Assembly: GCA_018268775.1 (NCBI GenBank)
Contig: JAFDVV010000020.1
Location: 1 to 43,628, forward strand
DNA length: 43,628 nt
Direction: 5' to 3'
Source of the DNA: Acidobacteriota bacterium
GTDB taxonomy: Bacteria > Acidobacteriota > Terriglobia > Terriglobales > Acidobacteriaceae
Position numbers and translations under genes: made by a program. The number at the start of each line of letters is the position of its first letter. The first letter of the stretch is position 1. Below, piece by piece: positions 28,784 to 37,905 of the stretch. A model generated the notes under the pieces. That model searched no databases. It was not told the DNA's origin and worked only from the letters and a program-made list of their open reading frames with translations.

Positions 28784-31507
28784 ATGCGCCGGCCCGCAGT
28801 TCTTCGATTCATCTCGTTCACATTTCTCTTCGCGATGCTCGTTACGCTCGCGCACGCCTATCAAAGCACAGGCACTCTCTCCGGCACCGTGACCGATCCC
28901 AGCGGTGCGCTCGTCCCCGGGGCGTCCATTCAGATCGCCAGTCACGTAAGCGGCTACACACGGACGGCCAAGACCGATGCCTCCGGCCAGTTCCGCTTCT
29001 CGAACATTCCGTTCAACGTCTATCACCTCAGCATCACGGCCACGGGCTTTGCCACGGCGGACAAGTCCATCGAAGTCAATAATGTTGTACCGATCGTGGC
29101 CCCCATTCAACTGAACATGGTTGAGGCGTCGTCCTCGGTGACGGTAGAGACTGGCTCCGATCTGATCGAGACCGACTCGACCTTCCACACCGACGTTGAC
29201 CGCTCGACCATCGACCGTATGCCGCTCGAAAGCCAGTCCTCGTCGCTTAGCTCGCTCGTGACGCTGTCATCACCCGGTGTGGCGGCGGACTCGAACGGCC
29301 TCTTTCATGGGCTTGGCGACCACGCGGAGAACTCCTTCTCCATCGACGGACAGCCCATCACCGACCAGCAGAGCAAGGTCTTCTCCAACCAGCTCCCCGC
29401 CGACGCTCTGCAATCGCTTGAGGTCATCGGCGGAGCGCCCACGGCCGAATATGGGGACAAGACCAGCCTCATCATCAAGGCCACAACGCGATCCGGCCAG
29501 GGCGTTACAACGCCGCACGGCAGTATCGCTCTCGACTACGGAACCTTTGGGACCACCAGCCTCGACGGCAATCTCGCCTACGGCGGACCGCGCTGGGGCA
29601 ACTTTGTCGCGATCAGCGGCATGAACTCGGGCCGCTTCCTGGACGGCCCCGAGTTTCAGACGCTGCACGACAGAGGCAACCAGCAGAACATCTTCGACCG
29701 CGTCGATCTCCAGTTCAACGACAACGATTCGCTGCACACCAACCTGCAATACACGCGGTCATGGTTCCAGACGCCGAACTCCTTCGACACGATGAACGTT
29801 TTCGACCAGTTTGGGAGATCAGTTGGCCCCACCGATCAGCGCTCGAAGATCGAGACCGTCAACTTTGCCCCCACCTGGACGCACCTGATCAACCAGTACT
29901 CCGTTGCAAACTTTGGCGGCTACTTTCGTCGCGACGGTTACAACTACTACCCGAGCAACAACCCGCTCGCCGATCTCGGCCCCATCCAACAAGAGACGGT
30001 GCAGCAGTACCGCACGTTGACCAACGCGGGCATTCGCGGCGATGTCTCATGGGTCAAGGGCGTCCACAATGCCAAGGCGGGCGGCGTGTACCAGCAGACC
30101 TTCCTGCGCGAGAACCTGCACACCGGCCTGGTCGATCCGCTGTTGAACGCGCCATGCGTCGACGGCAACGGAGACCCGGTCAAAGGCTTTAGCGACCCCT
30201 CGCAGTGCGCTGGCTCGGGACTCGACGCAAACGGTGGCTTCAATCCCGTTCTGCTTCCGCATGACCTTACCCGCGGCGGGAACAACTACTTCTGGCACGG
30301 GCAGACGGTCGTGAAGCAGCTTGCGTTGTACGCGCAGGACCAGATCACCAAAGGCCCGTGGCTGCTCAACATTGGCATACGCGGCGACATCTACAACGGG
30401 CTCGCGATTCAGCGACAGGCAGAGCCTCGCGCCGGTCTCTCCTACAACATCAAGCGCACCAACACAGTGCTTCGCCTCTCGTATGCGCGCGCGCAAGAGA
30501 CGCCGTTCAACGAGAACCTCGTGCTCTCGACCAACGGCTGCTATGACCCCGTCATCCAGGGGATCTTCGAGACGCTGGGAAGCTGTACGCCCGCGCCGTT
30601 CAATCCCGGTTTCCGCAACGAATTTCACGCAGGCTTTCAACAGGCAGTCAGCAGACACCTCGTGCTGAGCGCCGAGTACATCTGGAAGTACACGCACAAC
30701 GCCTACGACTTTGCCGTCTTCGGTGCCACGCCGATTACCTTCCCCATCGAGTGGAAGAACTCGAAGATCCCAGGCTTCGTACTACGCGCCAATGTGCCGG
30801 AGACGCATGGCATCAGCGCCTTCGTCGTCATGTCGTCGGTCGCTGCGCGCTTCTTCAACCCGCAGGTAGGCGGCATCGGCGCAACTCCCGGCACTCCTGG
30901 ATCGAACCTTCCCTTCCGCATCGACCACGATGAACGCTTCAACCAGACGACGCACCTGCAATACACGCTGCCCTTCCGCAAGAGCACGTGGTTCGGCTTC
31001 AACTGGCGCTACGACAGCGGACAGGTGGCTGGTTCGACTCCTTGCTATAACGTCACCGGTTCAAACACCCGGTGTGCAGATTACTCCTTCGACAGCAATG
31101 GCAAGCCGCTCACCATCAACGGCGCGCCTGCAATCAACCTGAGCGGCCTTACCGCCGACCAGCAGTTCCAGGCTGGCCTTGCGTGCGGCGGCGTTCGCGC
31201 CACGCCGGCCAGCCCGCTGCCTGGCCTGTGCCTCGCATCGCAGCTTACCTCGTCGTTGCTGAGCATCCCTGCGCCCAACACCAGCGACGACGACCACAAT
31301 CCATCGCGCGTCCAGCCGCGAAGCCTCTTCGATCTCGCGATTGGCGAAGACAACCTCTTCCATGGGGACAAGCGCAAGGTGGGTCTGCGACTGACGGCAG
31401 TCAACATGACCAACAAATACGCGCTGTACAACTTCCTGTCGACGTTCTCGGGAACGCACTACGTAACCCCGCGTTCGATCACGGGAGAGATCAGCTTCAG
31501 CTTCTGA
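28784..31507 (+). CDS. TonB-dependent receptor with N-terminal carboxypeptidase-regulatory domain
   Basis: A 907-residue outer-membrane receptor. Signal peptide 1 to about 26; CarboxypepD_reg/Cna-B domain at about 30-112 ('GTLSGTVTDPSGALVPGASI'); plug at about 125-235 ('RMPLESQSSSLSSLVTLSSPG', 'HAENSFSIDGQPITDQQS', 'EVIGGAPTAEYGDKTSLII'); beta-barrel to the C-terminus, ending ISFSF. Start ATG 28784 has AGGAG eleven bases upstream. It is smaller and differently built from the receptor at 5590, and its upstream partner is a cysteine/histidine-rich DUF2946-like protein, so transport of a metal or metal chelate is a reasonable guess. It converges on cysS, with a long hairpin at the junction. Confidence 0.92.
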   Translation: MRRPAVLRFISFTFLFAMLVTLAHAYQSTGTLSGTVTDPSGALVPGASIQIASHVSGYTRTAKTDASGQFRFSNIPFNVYHLSITATGFATADKSIEVNNVVPIVAPIQLNMVEASSSVTVETGSDLIETDSTFHTDVDRSTIDRMPLESQSSSLSSLVTLSSPGVAADSNGLFHGLGDHAENSFSIDGQPITDQQSKVFSNQLPADALQSLEVIGGAPTAEYGDKTSLIIKATTRSGQGVTTPHGSIALDYGTFGTTSLDGNLAYGGPRWGNFVAISGMNSGRFLDGPEFQTLHDRGNQQNIFDRVDLQFNDNDSLHTNLQYTRSWFQTPNSFDTMNVFDQFGRSVGPTDQRSKIETVNFAPTWTHLINQYSVANFGGYFRRDGYNYYPSNNPLADLGPIQQETVQQYRTLTNAGIRGDVSWVKGVHNAKAGGVYQQTFLRENLHTGLVDPLLNAPCVDGNGDPVKGFSDPSQCAGSGLDANGGFNPVLLPHDLTRGGNNYFWHGQTVVKQLALYAQDQITKGPWLLNIGIRGDIYNGLAIQRQAEPRAGLSYNIKRTNTVLRLSYARAQETPFNENLVLSTNGCYDPVIQGIFETLGSCTPAPFNPGFRNEFHAGFQQAVSRHLVLSAEYIWKYTHNAYDFAVFGATPITFPIEWKNSKIPGFVLRANVPETHGISAFVVMSSVAARFFNPQVGGIGATPGTPGSNLPFRIDHDERFNQTTHLQYTLPFRKSTWFGFNWRYDSGQVAGSTPCYNVTGSNTRCADYSFDSNGKPLTINGAPAINLSGLTADQQFQAGLACGGVRATPASPLPGLCLASQLTSSLLSIPAPNTSDDDHNPSRVQPRSLFDLAIGEDNLFHGDKRKVGLRLTAVNMTNKYALYNFLSTFSGTHYVTPRSITGEISFSF

Positions 31508-31519
31508 TCGAATGGATGC

Positions 31520-31560
31520 GAGTTCGCTGTGTTGCCGCTATTTGCGGCGCCAGCGAACTC
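31520..31560. terminator. bidirectional hairpin overlapping the end of cysS
   Basis: GAGTTCGCTG (31520-31529) pairs with CAGCGAACTC (31551-31560), with an inner stem GCCGC/GCGGC. The right arm lies inside the last codons of cysS (stop at 31538), so the end of the coding sequence also forms the end-of-transcript structure for the converging receptor gene. Confidence 0.7.
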
Positions 31561-33028
31561 CGTCCTTCGAGTCCTCAATCAGGATGCCCTTGGCCAGCAG
31601 GTCGTTGCGAATCGCATCGGCGCGCGCGAAGTTGCGTGCCTTCTTTGCCTGGGTGCGCTCCGCTACCAGTGCGTCGATATCGGCATCGGAGAGAGCGAAG
31701 TTGGTCAGCAGCTCCGGCGCAGCTTCGTCCAATCTGCCTTCAGCCTCGGCCCAGGCCAGCGCCGCGCGCGTAATCTCGGCGTCGTTGTCCTTGAGTACGG
31801 CGAAGACGCCATCGAATAGATTCAGAACTTCGAGGACCTCGTCGGCGTTCTTCTTCGTCAGCGTTCCGGCATCGGCCGCGCTGTTGACCACGCGCACCAT
31901 GTCGAAGATCGCGGCGCGCGCCTCGGCTGTGTTCAGATCGTTGGCAAGTGCAGCCGTGTACTTCGTCCGCGCTTCTCCAATCGCCTCAGTCAGCGATGCT
32001 TCGCCCGACGCCGTGCTCTCAGGCCACGGCCCCTTCATCATGCGCTGATGGAAGGTACGCAGGCGCTCGATCGCGTTGGTCGACTCGGTAAGCGAGTCGA
32101 AGGTGAAGTTCATCTGGTGCCGGTAAGGCACCGAGATCAGCAAAAACCGGATCGCCGATGCGCGATGGCCCTTCAGCAGGAGGTCGCGCAGCGTGTAGAA
32201 GTTCCCTTCGGACTTCGACATCTTGCGCCCCTCGACGAGCAGGAAGCGCACATGCATCCAGTGCCGCGCAAAGGCCTTGCCGCTGGCCGACTCCGACTGC
32301 GCAATCTCGTTCTCGTGGTGCGGGAACATCAGGTCTTCGCCGCCGCAGTGCAGGTCGATCGATTCGCCGAGGAACTTCATCGCCATGGCCGAGCACTCGA
32401 TGTGCCAGCCCGGACGTCCGCAGCCGAGCGCCGTTGTCCAGCTCTGCTCGCCCGGCTTACATGCCTTCCACAGCGCAAAATCGCGCGCAGCATCTTTCTC
32501 GTACTCGTCGATATCGACGCGCGCGCCGTCCTCGATGCCCTCGAAGTCCTTGCGCGAGAGCTTGCCATACTCCGGAAAGCGCGCGATGCGGAAGTACCAG
32601 CTTCCATCCTCGGTCTGGTAGGCGATGTCGCGCGAAGCCAGCTTCTCAATCATCACCACCATGTCGGGAATGCAGCTCGTCGCGTGCGCCACAATCTCCG
32701 AGCGCTCGATGCCGAGAGCGTCGGAGTCCTCGAAGAAGGCCTTCTCGTACTTGGCCGTATACTCCGCGATCGGCTTGCCTGCCGCCGCTGCGTTGCGAAT
32801 GATCTTGTCGTCGACGTCGGTAACGTTCATCACATACTTCACCGGAACGCCGAGCTGGCGCATAAACCGGCGCAGCACATCGACGTGCAGGAAGGTGCGG
32901 AAGTTGCCGATGTGGCCGTAGTCGTAGACCGTGGGGCCACAGCAATACATTCGCAGCTCGGGAGCGCCGGCCGGTTCCAGCGTCTCGACTTTGCCGCCCA
33001 GTGTGTTGAAGAGTTCCATCGTTGCCAC
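31538..33028 (-). CDS. cysS: cysteinyl-tRNA synthetase
   Basis: A 496-residue class I synthetase charging tRNA-Cys. Motifs: 'MYCCGPTVYDYGHIGNFRTF' with the zinc cysteine before GPT and HIGN at 39-42; 'GRPGWHIECSAM' and 'GGEDLMFPHHENE' with the other zinc ligands; 'GRKMSKSEGN' as KMSKS; and the C-terminal DALR and anticodon regions. It is slightly longer than the E. coli enzyme. It lies 115 bp downstream of tsaD on the same strand, so a tsaD-cysS operon of translation genes is likely. Start ATG 33028. Confidence 0.97.
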   Translation of the reverse strand: MATMELFNTLGGKVETLEPAGAPELRMYCCGPTVYDYGHIGNFRTFLHVDVLRRFMRQLGVPVKYVMNVTDVDDKIIRNAAAAGKPIAEYTAKYEKAFFEDSDALGIERSEIVAHATSCIPDMVVMIEKLASRDIAYQTEDGSWYFRIARFPEYGKLSRKDFEGIEDGARVDIDEYEKDAARDFALWKACKPGEQSWTTALGCGRPGWHIECSAMAMKFLGESIDLHCGGEDLMFPHHENEIAQSESASGKAFARHWMHVRFLLVEGRKMSKSEGNFYTLRDLLLKGHRASAIRFLLISVPYRHQMNFTFDSLTESTNAIERLRTFHQRMMKGPWPESTASGEASLTEAIGEARTKYTAALANDLNTAEARAAIFDMVRVVNSAADAGTLTKKNADEVLEVLNLFDGVFAVLKDNDAEITRAALAWAEAEGRLDEAAPELLTNFALSDADIDALVAERTQAKKARNFARADAIRNDLLAKGILIEDSKDGVRWRRK

Positions 33029-33143
33029 GTGCGCCTTGATACCTGCCGCAGCCGAGCACGTAGCGCGGTGCAGACCTCTCTAGCTGATGATTTACCTGCT
33101 CATTTTAGCCGATGGCGCGCACTCCGGCATGCCGCAAGGAGGT

Positions 33144-34349
33144 CTAACCGCCACCGAGCCGGAGTTGAGGAGCCGGCCCCAGATCGTCCGCAGCGAAATC
33201 GCCCGCCACCAGCTTCTGCCACGCCGCGGCGGCAATCATCGCCGCATTGTCGGTCGACAGTGCCAGCGAAGGAAACGCAACGGGCAAGCCGCGTCGGCCT
33301 GCCTCCGCCTGAAACCGTCGTCTGAGTTCGCTGTTCGCGGCCACTCCGCCGGAGACCACGATTCCTCGCGCGCCAAAGGTCTCTGCTGCGGCGAAGGTCT
33401 GGCGAAGCAGGTTGCCGACCACAGCATGTTGGAATGACGCAATCAGATCGAGCGTCTGCGCGTCGCACAACGCGGCGGCTTCGTCCGTGTCCGGCTTCCA
33501 CTCCGGGTGCTCCGCCAGCTTCGCGCGACGCTCAGCGGTGGCCTCGCGCATGTGGTTGGTCTCGATATAGCGCAGCACCGCCGTCTTGATGCCGCTGAAT
33601 GAGAAATCGAAGCTCGGCCCATCGTGCTTCGGCGGAGCCTTCTTGTTCGCGGGCACAATACCGTTGCGATGGATCCTCGGCTTGATCTGCGCGAATCGAA
33701 ACGGCACCGCCTGCGGGTTGCCGCGGCGCGCCAGCGCGTCGATCCACGGACCACCGGGATACCCCAGGCCCAACAACTTGGCCACCTTGTCGTATGCCTC
33801 GCCAGCGGCGTCATCCACCGTGCGACCGACATTGCGGTAGCGCCAGCGGTCCTCGCCCTTTTGCTCCGCTAGATAAAGATGCGTGTGACCGCCCGAAACC
33901 ACCAGCGCAAGAAGTGGCAACTCCATCGGTGTTTCCGCGCGTTGACGCGCCTCCATCAGCACAGCGTGGATGTGGCCTTCAAGATGGTTCACACCGATCA
34001 ACGGCTTGTCGACACCGAAGGTGAGCGCCTTCGCATAGGTGATGCCGACCAGCAATGCGCCGGCCAGTCCAGGGCCTTCAGTGACAGCGATTGCATCAAG
34101 ATCGTTGAAGCCTACCCCTGCGCGGTCCATTGCCTCGCGCACCACCGGCACGATGTTTCGCAGATGCTCGCGCGAGGCCAGCTCGGGGACGACGCCGCCG
34201 TAGTTGGCGTGCAGGTTCATCTGCGACGCGACGACGTTCGACAGCGCCTCAGTCCCGCCGCGTACCACCGCCGCAGCGGTCTCATCGCACGAGCTTTCGA
34301 TGCCGAGAATCAGGCCGGTTCCAGCATTGATGTAGCTCGTGTCGCGCAT
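33144..34349 (-). CDS. tsaD: tRNA threonylcarbamoyladenosine biosynthesis protein TsaD
   Basis: A 401-residue ASKHA-fold protein that transfers the threonylcarbamoyl group to A37 of tRNAs reading ANN codons, together with TsaB and TsaE. Marks: '[16 protein letters not shown]', '[14 protein letters not shown]', metal-binding histidines in NHLEGHIHA (about 122 and 126), '[13 protein letters not shown]', '[22 protein letters not shown]', '[16 protein letters not shown]' and the final metal aspartate in '[10 protein letters not shown]'. A poorly conserved insert lies after '[10 protein letters not shown]'. I choose ATG 34349; an upstream TTG at 34388 would overlap the divergent gene. Only 22 bp separate it from that gene's start. 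Confidence 0.95.
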   Translation of the reverse strand: MRDTSYINAGTGLILGIESSCDETAAAVVRGGTEALSNVVASQMNLHANYGGVVPELASREHLRNIVPVVREAMDRAGVGFNDLDAIAVTEGPGLAGALLVGITYAKALTFGVDKPLIGVNHLEGHIHAVLMEARQRAETPMELPLLALVVSGGHTHLYLAEQKGEDRWRYRNVGRTVDDAAGEAYDKVAKLLGLGYPGGPWIDALARRGNPQAVPFRFAQIKPRIHRNGIVPANKKAPPKHDGPSFDFSFSGIKTAVLRYIETNHMREATAERRAKLAEHPEWKPDTDEAAALCDAQTLDLIASFQHAVVGNLLRQTFAAAETFGARGIVVSGGVAANSELRRRFQAEAGRRGLPVAFPSLALSTDNAAMIAAAAWQKLVAGDFAADDLGPAPQLRLGGG

Positions 34350-34371
34350 CTCTTTATCATAGGTGAGAGCG

Positions 34372-35790
34372 ATGGCAGAGTCTTCCAAACCCGGATTGTC
34401 GAACCCTCATTACGCCGCCGCGCGCAATATCGCGGACACTCTGCGCCATGCCGGCTATCAGGCTTACCTGGCAGGCGGATGCGTGCGCGATCTGCTGCTC
34501 GGTCTTGCGCCCAAGGACTATGACGTCGCCACAAGCGCAACCCCCGATGCCGTACTCGCACTCTTCCCTGAAAAAAAAGCGCTCACCGTTGGAGCGCACT
34601 TCGGCGTCGTCCTGATCTGCGAGCCGAAGGAGGGAGGGATCGACAGCATCTCCACCGAGGTCGCCACCTTTCGTCACGATGGAGCATACTCCGACGGGCG
34701 CCGCCCGGATGCAGTGCGCTTCTCCACTGACTCTCGCGAGGACGTGCTCCGCCGCGACTTCACCATTAACGGAATGCTGCTCGACACAACCGTCTATGAC
34801 CGGACAAACGATGTTGCGCAGGCTACGCTCGACCGCGTCGGCGGACGCGACGATCTCGCCGCCGGAATCGTTCGCGCCATCGGCGATCCTATCCAGCGCT
34901 TTACCGAAGACAAGCTGCGGATGCTGCGTGCCGTCCGCTTCGCCGCTCGACTCGGCTTCACCATCGAGCCCACAACAGCCGCCGCGATTCGCACACTTGC
35001 CTCCCAAATTACCGTTGTCAGCCCAGAGCGCATTCGCGACGAGCTGACCCTCATCCTCACCGAAGGAGGAGCGCGCAGGGGCTTCGAGCTGCTCGATCAA
35101 CTCGGCCTGCTGCCGCACATTCTTCCCGAGGTCCAGAAGCTCCACGGTGTCGAGCAACCACCGGAGTATCACCCCGAGGGCGACGTCTGGATTCACACCA
35201 TGCTTCTGCTCGAAAAACTATCTGCAGACGCTTCGCCAACGCTCGCGTGGGGAGCGCTGTTGCACGACATCGGCAAACCGGCAACATTCCGCGCTCCCGA
35301 TCCTTCCGTTCCCAAAGATCGCATCCGCTTCAACGGTCACGTCGAGGTTGGCGTCCGCATCGCGGAGGTGATCCTCTCCCGCCTGCACTTTTCAGGTGAC
35401 GAGAGCGAGCAGATCGTCGCCCTCGTCAAAAATCACATGCGCTTCGGCGATGTGGCGCACATGCGCGAGGCCACGCTCAAACGCTTCCTGCGGCTTCCGC
35501 ACTTCGACGAGCACCTCGCCCTGCACCGCATGGACTGCCTCTCCTCGCACGCCGACCTCGGCCTCTACGACTACGCAAAGCAGAGGTACGAATCCATTAC
35601 GCCTGAAGAAGTTCGACCAAGGCTTTTGCTTACGGGGCGCGAATTGATCGCAGAAGGCTACCGCCCCGGCCCCAACTTCAAGAAGATGCTCGAAGCAGCG
35701 GAAGATGCGCAGCTTGAGGGCACGGTCGCCAACGTCTCCGATGCCCTGACGTTTATCCGCAAGCGATTCGGCGCACCCAGCCGTGCGTGA
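34372..35790 (+). CDS. tRNA nucleotidyltransferase / poly(A) polymerase family protein with HD domain
   Basis: A 472-residue class II nucleotidyltransferase, probably the CCA-adding enzyme. The head has '[24 protein letters not shown]' features: GG at 35-36 and the metal-binding DYD at 49-51; then '[12 protein letters not shown]' and '[25 protein letters not shown]', the nucleotide-recognition neck. The C-terminal half carries an HD phosphohydrolase domain ('[12 protein letters not shown]', '[14 protein letters not shown]'), known to process 2',3'-phosphates in bacterial CCA enzymes. Start ATG 34372 follows AGGTGAGAG. Whether it adds CCA, only A, or only CC cannot be settled from sequence; the tRNA at 4270 encodes CCA already. 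It is divergent from tsaD. Confidence 0.92.
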   Translation: MAESSKPGLSNPHYAAARNIADTLRHAGYQAYLAGGCVRDLLLGLAPKDYDVATSATPDAVLALFPEKKALTVGAHFGVVLICEPKEGGIDSISTEVATFRHDGAYSDGRRPDAVRFSTDSREDVLRRDFTINGMLLDTTVYDRTNDVAQATLDRVGGRDDLAAGIVRAIGDPIQRFTEDKLRMLRAVRFAARLGFTIEPTTAAAIRTLASQITVVSPERIRDELTLILTEGGARRGFELLDQLGLLPHILPEVQKLHGVEQPPEYHPEGDVWIHTMLLLEKLSADASPTLAWGALLHDIGKPATFRAPDPSVPKDRIRFNGHVEVGVRIAEVILSRLHFSGDESEQIVALVKNHMRFGDVAHMREATLKRFLRLPHFDEHLALHRMDCLSSHADLGLYDYAKQRYESITPEEVRPRLLLTGRELIAEGYRPGPNFKKMLEAAEDAQLEGTVANVSDALTFIRKRFGAPSRA

Positions 35791-36059
35791 ACTGTTGCGA
35801 GATGCTACTCTCCTTCAGAGCAGACGCCCGCTTCTTTGCGGCGCATCCTAACCTCCATGGCCACCGAACGCCCGCTGCTGAATACGCCAAATCTTCTCGG
35901 TCCGCAAACTGTGGCTTCGGTTGATCCCCACTCTGCCGACTCACATGATTCATATCATCGGAGATGCCTCACAAGAACACCGGCAAGAGTGCACAACACC
36001 GTCGCTCTGTTCACGACCCGATCCTCACGTTGTATCATCTCGGCAACCGGAGGTGGATC

Positions 36060-36437
36060 ATGCTCGCCCAATGCGATCTCATGGGATTTATCCCCATCAC
36101 GGATGCAAGGCGCGCTCGCGCCTTCTACATCGACAAGCTGAAGCTCCAGTTCGTGAGTGACGACCAGTTCGCGTTGGTCGTGCGCGCCAACGGCAACGAT
36201 ATTCGCCTTACTCATATGAAGGCTGTCGCTCCCGCGCCCTACACCATCTGCGGATGGAAGGTATCCGACATCGAAGCCGCCGCGAAGGAGCTTATCTCCG
36301 CCGGCGTTGTGTTCGAAAAGTACCCCTTCGTCGAAGATCCCTCAGGTATATGGACTGCGCCCGGAGGAGCAAGGATCGCCTGGTTCAAGGACCCGGATGG
36401 AAATGTCCTCTCCATCTCGAACCACCCCAAGCACTAG
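36060..36437 (+). CDS. VOC (glyoxalase/bleomycin resistance) family protein
   Basis: A 125-residue single-domain vicinal oxygen chelate protein. It shows 'MGFIPITDARRARAFYIDKL', 'FALVVRANGNDIRLTHM', 'TICGWKVSDIEAAAKELISAGV' and the closing 'IAWFKDPDGNVLSISNH'. Members are metal-dependent lyases, dioxygenases or binding proteins; the substrate here is unknown. I start at ATG 36060, with GGAGGTG six bases before it; an upstream extension to 35964 is unsupported. The TAG stop lies within the CTAG that begins miniature element B. The 269 bp before it hold no gene. Confidence 0.9.
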   Translation: MLAQCDLMGFIPITDARRARAFYIDKLKLQFVSDDQFALVVRANGNDIRLTHMKAVAPAPYTICGWKVSDIEAAAKELISAGVVFEKYPFVEDPSGIWTAPGGARIAWFKDPDGNVLSISNHPKH

Positions 36438-36618
36438 AGTCTGTTATGAACTTAAATGGAACGATTACGCGTTGTCCTAAGTCGTCATTCTGAGCGTAGC
36501 GAAGAATCTCGGCATTTTTGCGCAGCGCCAGATGAAACTACGGGGATTCTTCGCCTCCGGCTCAGAATGACGGCAAAGGAGCTTGATGCGGATGGGCAAA
36601 GTTCATAACAGGCTCTAG
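36434..36618. mobile_element. miniature inverted-repeat element (copy B) with CTAG ends
   Basis: A 185-bp element with CTAG at 36434-36437 and 36615-36618. The termini AGTCTGTTATGAACTT and AAGTTCATAACAGGCT just inside are inverted copies with one mismatch. The core at about 36481-36572 is the type I palindrome (GTCATTCTGAGCGTAGCG). The flanks form AGCA-CTAG and CTAG-TGCT, so the empty site was probably AGCACTAGTGCT and CTAG was duplicated on insertion. It aligns with the reverse complement of copy A. It has no coding capacity of its own. It falls between the VOC and kdsA genes. Confidence 0.85.
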
Positions 36619-36649
36619 TGCTGTGAATCCGAAATTCGTTGAAAAACAA

Positions 36650-36709
36650 CCGCAGGTCCTTCGACTCCGTTTGTCGCAGAAACGCGTCAAACTCCGCTCA
36701 GGATGACAC
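36650..36709. repeat. palindromic repeat, type II, inverted, with different centre
   Basis: Read on the minus strand, GTGTCATCCTGAGC begins at 36709 and GAGTCGAAGGACCTGCGG ends at about 36650, the conserved type II ends. Between them is an imperfect dyad (TTTGTCGC/GCGTCAAA) not found in the other copies. Confidence 0.8.
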
Positions 36710-36826
36710 GGCTGGTTTATGTTGCGAACTTCAGACTCAGGACACTAGGCGATATTCATTCAGGTGCGCTGCATTCGCAAAAGGTGCAGGGATGCAACCT
36801 CTCCTCCTTATGGTCAAATAAACCTT

Positions 36827-37669
36827 GTGACGAATCCCTTTGAAATCCCGCGCGGCGGCATCCAGGTCGGCCACGGCAAGCTATTTCTCATCGCAGGCCC
36901 CTGCGTCATCGAATCGGAACAGCACGCCCGCAGCATGGCCGACGCAATCCAGCGCATCGCCTCCGACCTCGGCGTGCCTTACATCTTCAAAGCCAGCTAC
37001 GACAAGGCCAACCGCACCTCGATCCACAGCTTTCGCGGCCCCGGTCTTGTTGAGGGAACGCGCATTCTCCGCAGTATCGCCGAATCAACCGGCCTGCCCG
37101 TGCTCACCGACGTCCACACCGCCGAAGACTGCCGCGCCGCCGCAGAATCCGTAGATGTGCTCCAGATCCCGGCCTTCCTCTGCCGCCAGACCGACCTGTT
37201 GATCGCCGCCGCAGAGGCTGCAAAGCAGCACAACTGCGCCATCAACATCAAGAAGGGCCAGTTTGTCGCACCCGCCGACATGCGACACGCCGTCGAGAAG
37301 GTCCGCGAGAGCGGCTGCCCGCGCGTCTCGCTCACCGAGCGCGGAGCCAGCTTCGGCTACAACAACCTCGTCGTGGATATGCGCTCGCTCCCCATCATGC
37401 GTGGCTTCGCCCCCGTGGTCTTCGACGGCACGCACTCTGTGCAGACGCCCTCAGCCGCCAACGGTGTCAGCGGCGGCCAGCCGGAGTTCATCCCCGTCCT
37501 CACCCGCGCCGCCGTTGCCGCAGGCGTCGATGGTGTCTTTCTCGAAGTCCACGACGACCCACAGCACGCCAAGTCCGACGGAGCCAACGCGCTGCATTTG
37601 AACCGTCTGAAGGCGGTCCTCGAGACGCTTCTGGCTATCCACGAGACCGTCAAAGGTATTTCCCCTTAG
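36827..37669 (+). CDS. kdsA: 3-deoxy-8-phosphooctulonate synthase (KDO-8-P synthase)
   Basis: A 280-residue TIM-barrel enzyme that condenses phosphoenolpyruvate with arabinose 5-phosphate to give KDO-8-phosphate for the lipopolysaccharide inner core. Marks: 'LIAGPCVIESEQHA', 'YIFKASYDKANRTS', 'SFRGPGLVEG', 'TDVHTAEDC', 'LQIPAFLCRQTDLL', 'INIKKGQFVAP', 'FGYNNLVVDMRSLPIM' and 'FDGTHSVQ'. The cysteine in GPCVIES (about 26) is that of the metal-dependent class; E. coli KdsA has asparagine there. I choose GTG 36827, which gives normal family length; no good ribosome site is seen. It implies a Gram-negative type outer membrane. Confidence 0.95.
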   Translation: MTNPFEIPRGGIQVGHGKLFLIAGPCVIESEQHARSMADAIQRIASDLGVPYIFKASYDKANRTSIHSFRGPGLVEGTRILRSIAESTGLPVLTDVHTAEDCRAAAESVDVLQIPAFLCRQTDLLIAAAEAAKQHNCAINIKKGQFVAPADMRHAVEKVRESGCPRVSLTERGASFGYNNLVVDMRSLPIMRGFAPVVFDGTHSVQTPSAANGVSGGQPEFIPVLTRAAVAAGVDGVFLEVHDDPQHAKSDGANALHLNRLKAVLETLLAIHETVKGISP

Positions 37670-37684
37670 CCAAATTTCAGAATT

Positions 37685-37713
37685 GTCATTCCGAGCGCAG
37701 CGAGGAATCCCCG
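37685..37713. repeat. half palindromic repeat after kdsA
   Basis: GTCATTCCGAGCGCAGCGAG continues GAATCCCCGC. It is related to the type I left arm but has no matching right arm, so it is a truncated or single-arm copy. Confidence 0.7.
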
Positions 37714-37743
37714 CATTTTCTTCAGTAGCGCCACATTTACCCC

Positions 37744-37776
37744 CAAACAAAAAAACGGCCCCTCATTCGAGGGGCC
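37744..37776 (-). terminator. intrinsic terminator of the OmpA-like gene
   Basis: GGCCCCTC (37757-37764) pairs with GAGGGGCC (37769-37776) around ATTC. On the minus strand it is followed by GTTTTTTTGTTT, a strong T run. It lies about 130 bases beyond the stop of the OmpA-like gene and also backs onto the end of kdsA. Confidence 0.88.
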
Positions 37777-37905
37777 AATCTGCCTTGGTTCTCTCTGGTT
37801 AGGAGAGTCTTTTGCGGAACCGATCTATGCCGGTGCCCAGCAAACTTACTAAACTGTCGGGCGGCATAACTGGTGGGCCATGCCGCCCTGGGGGGAGGGC
37901 TACAA

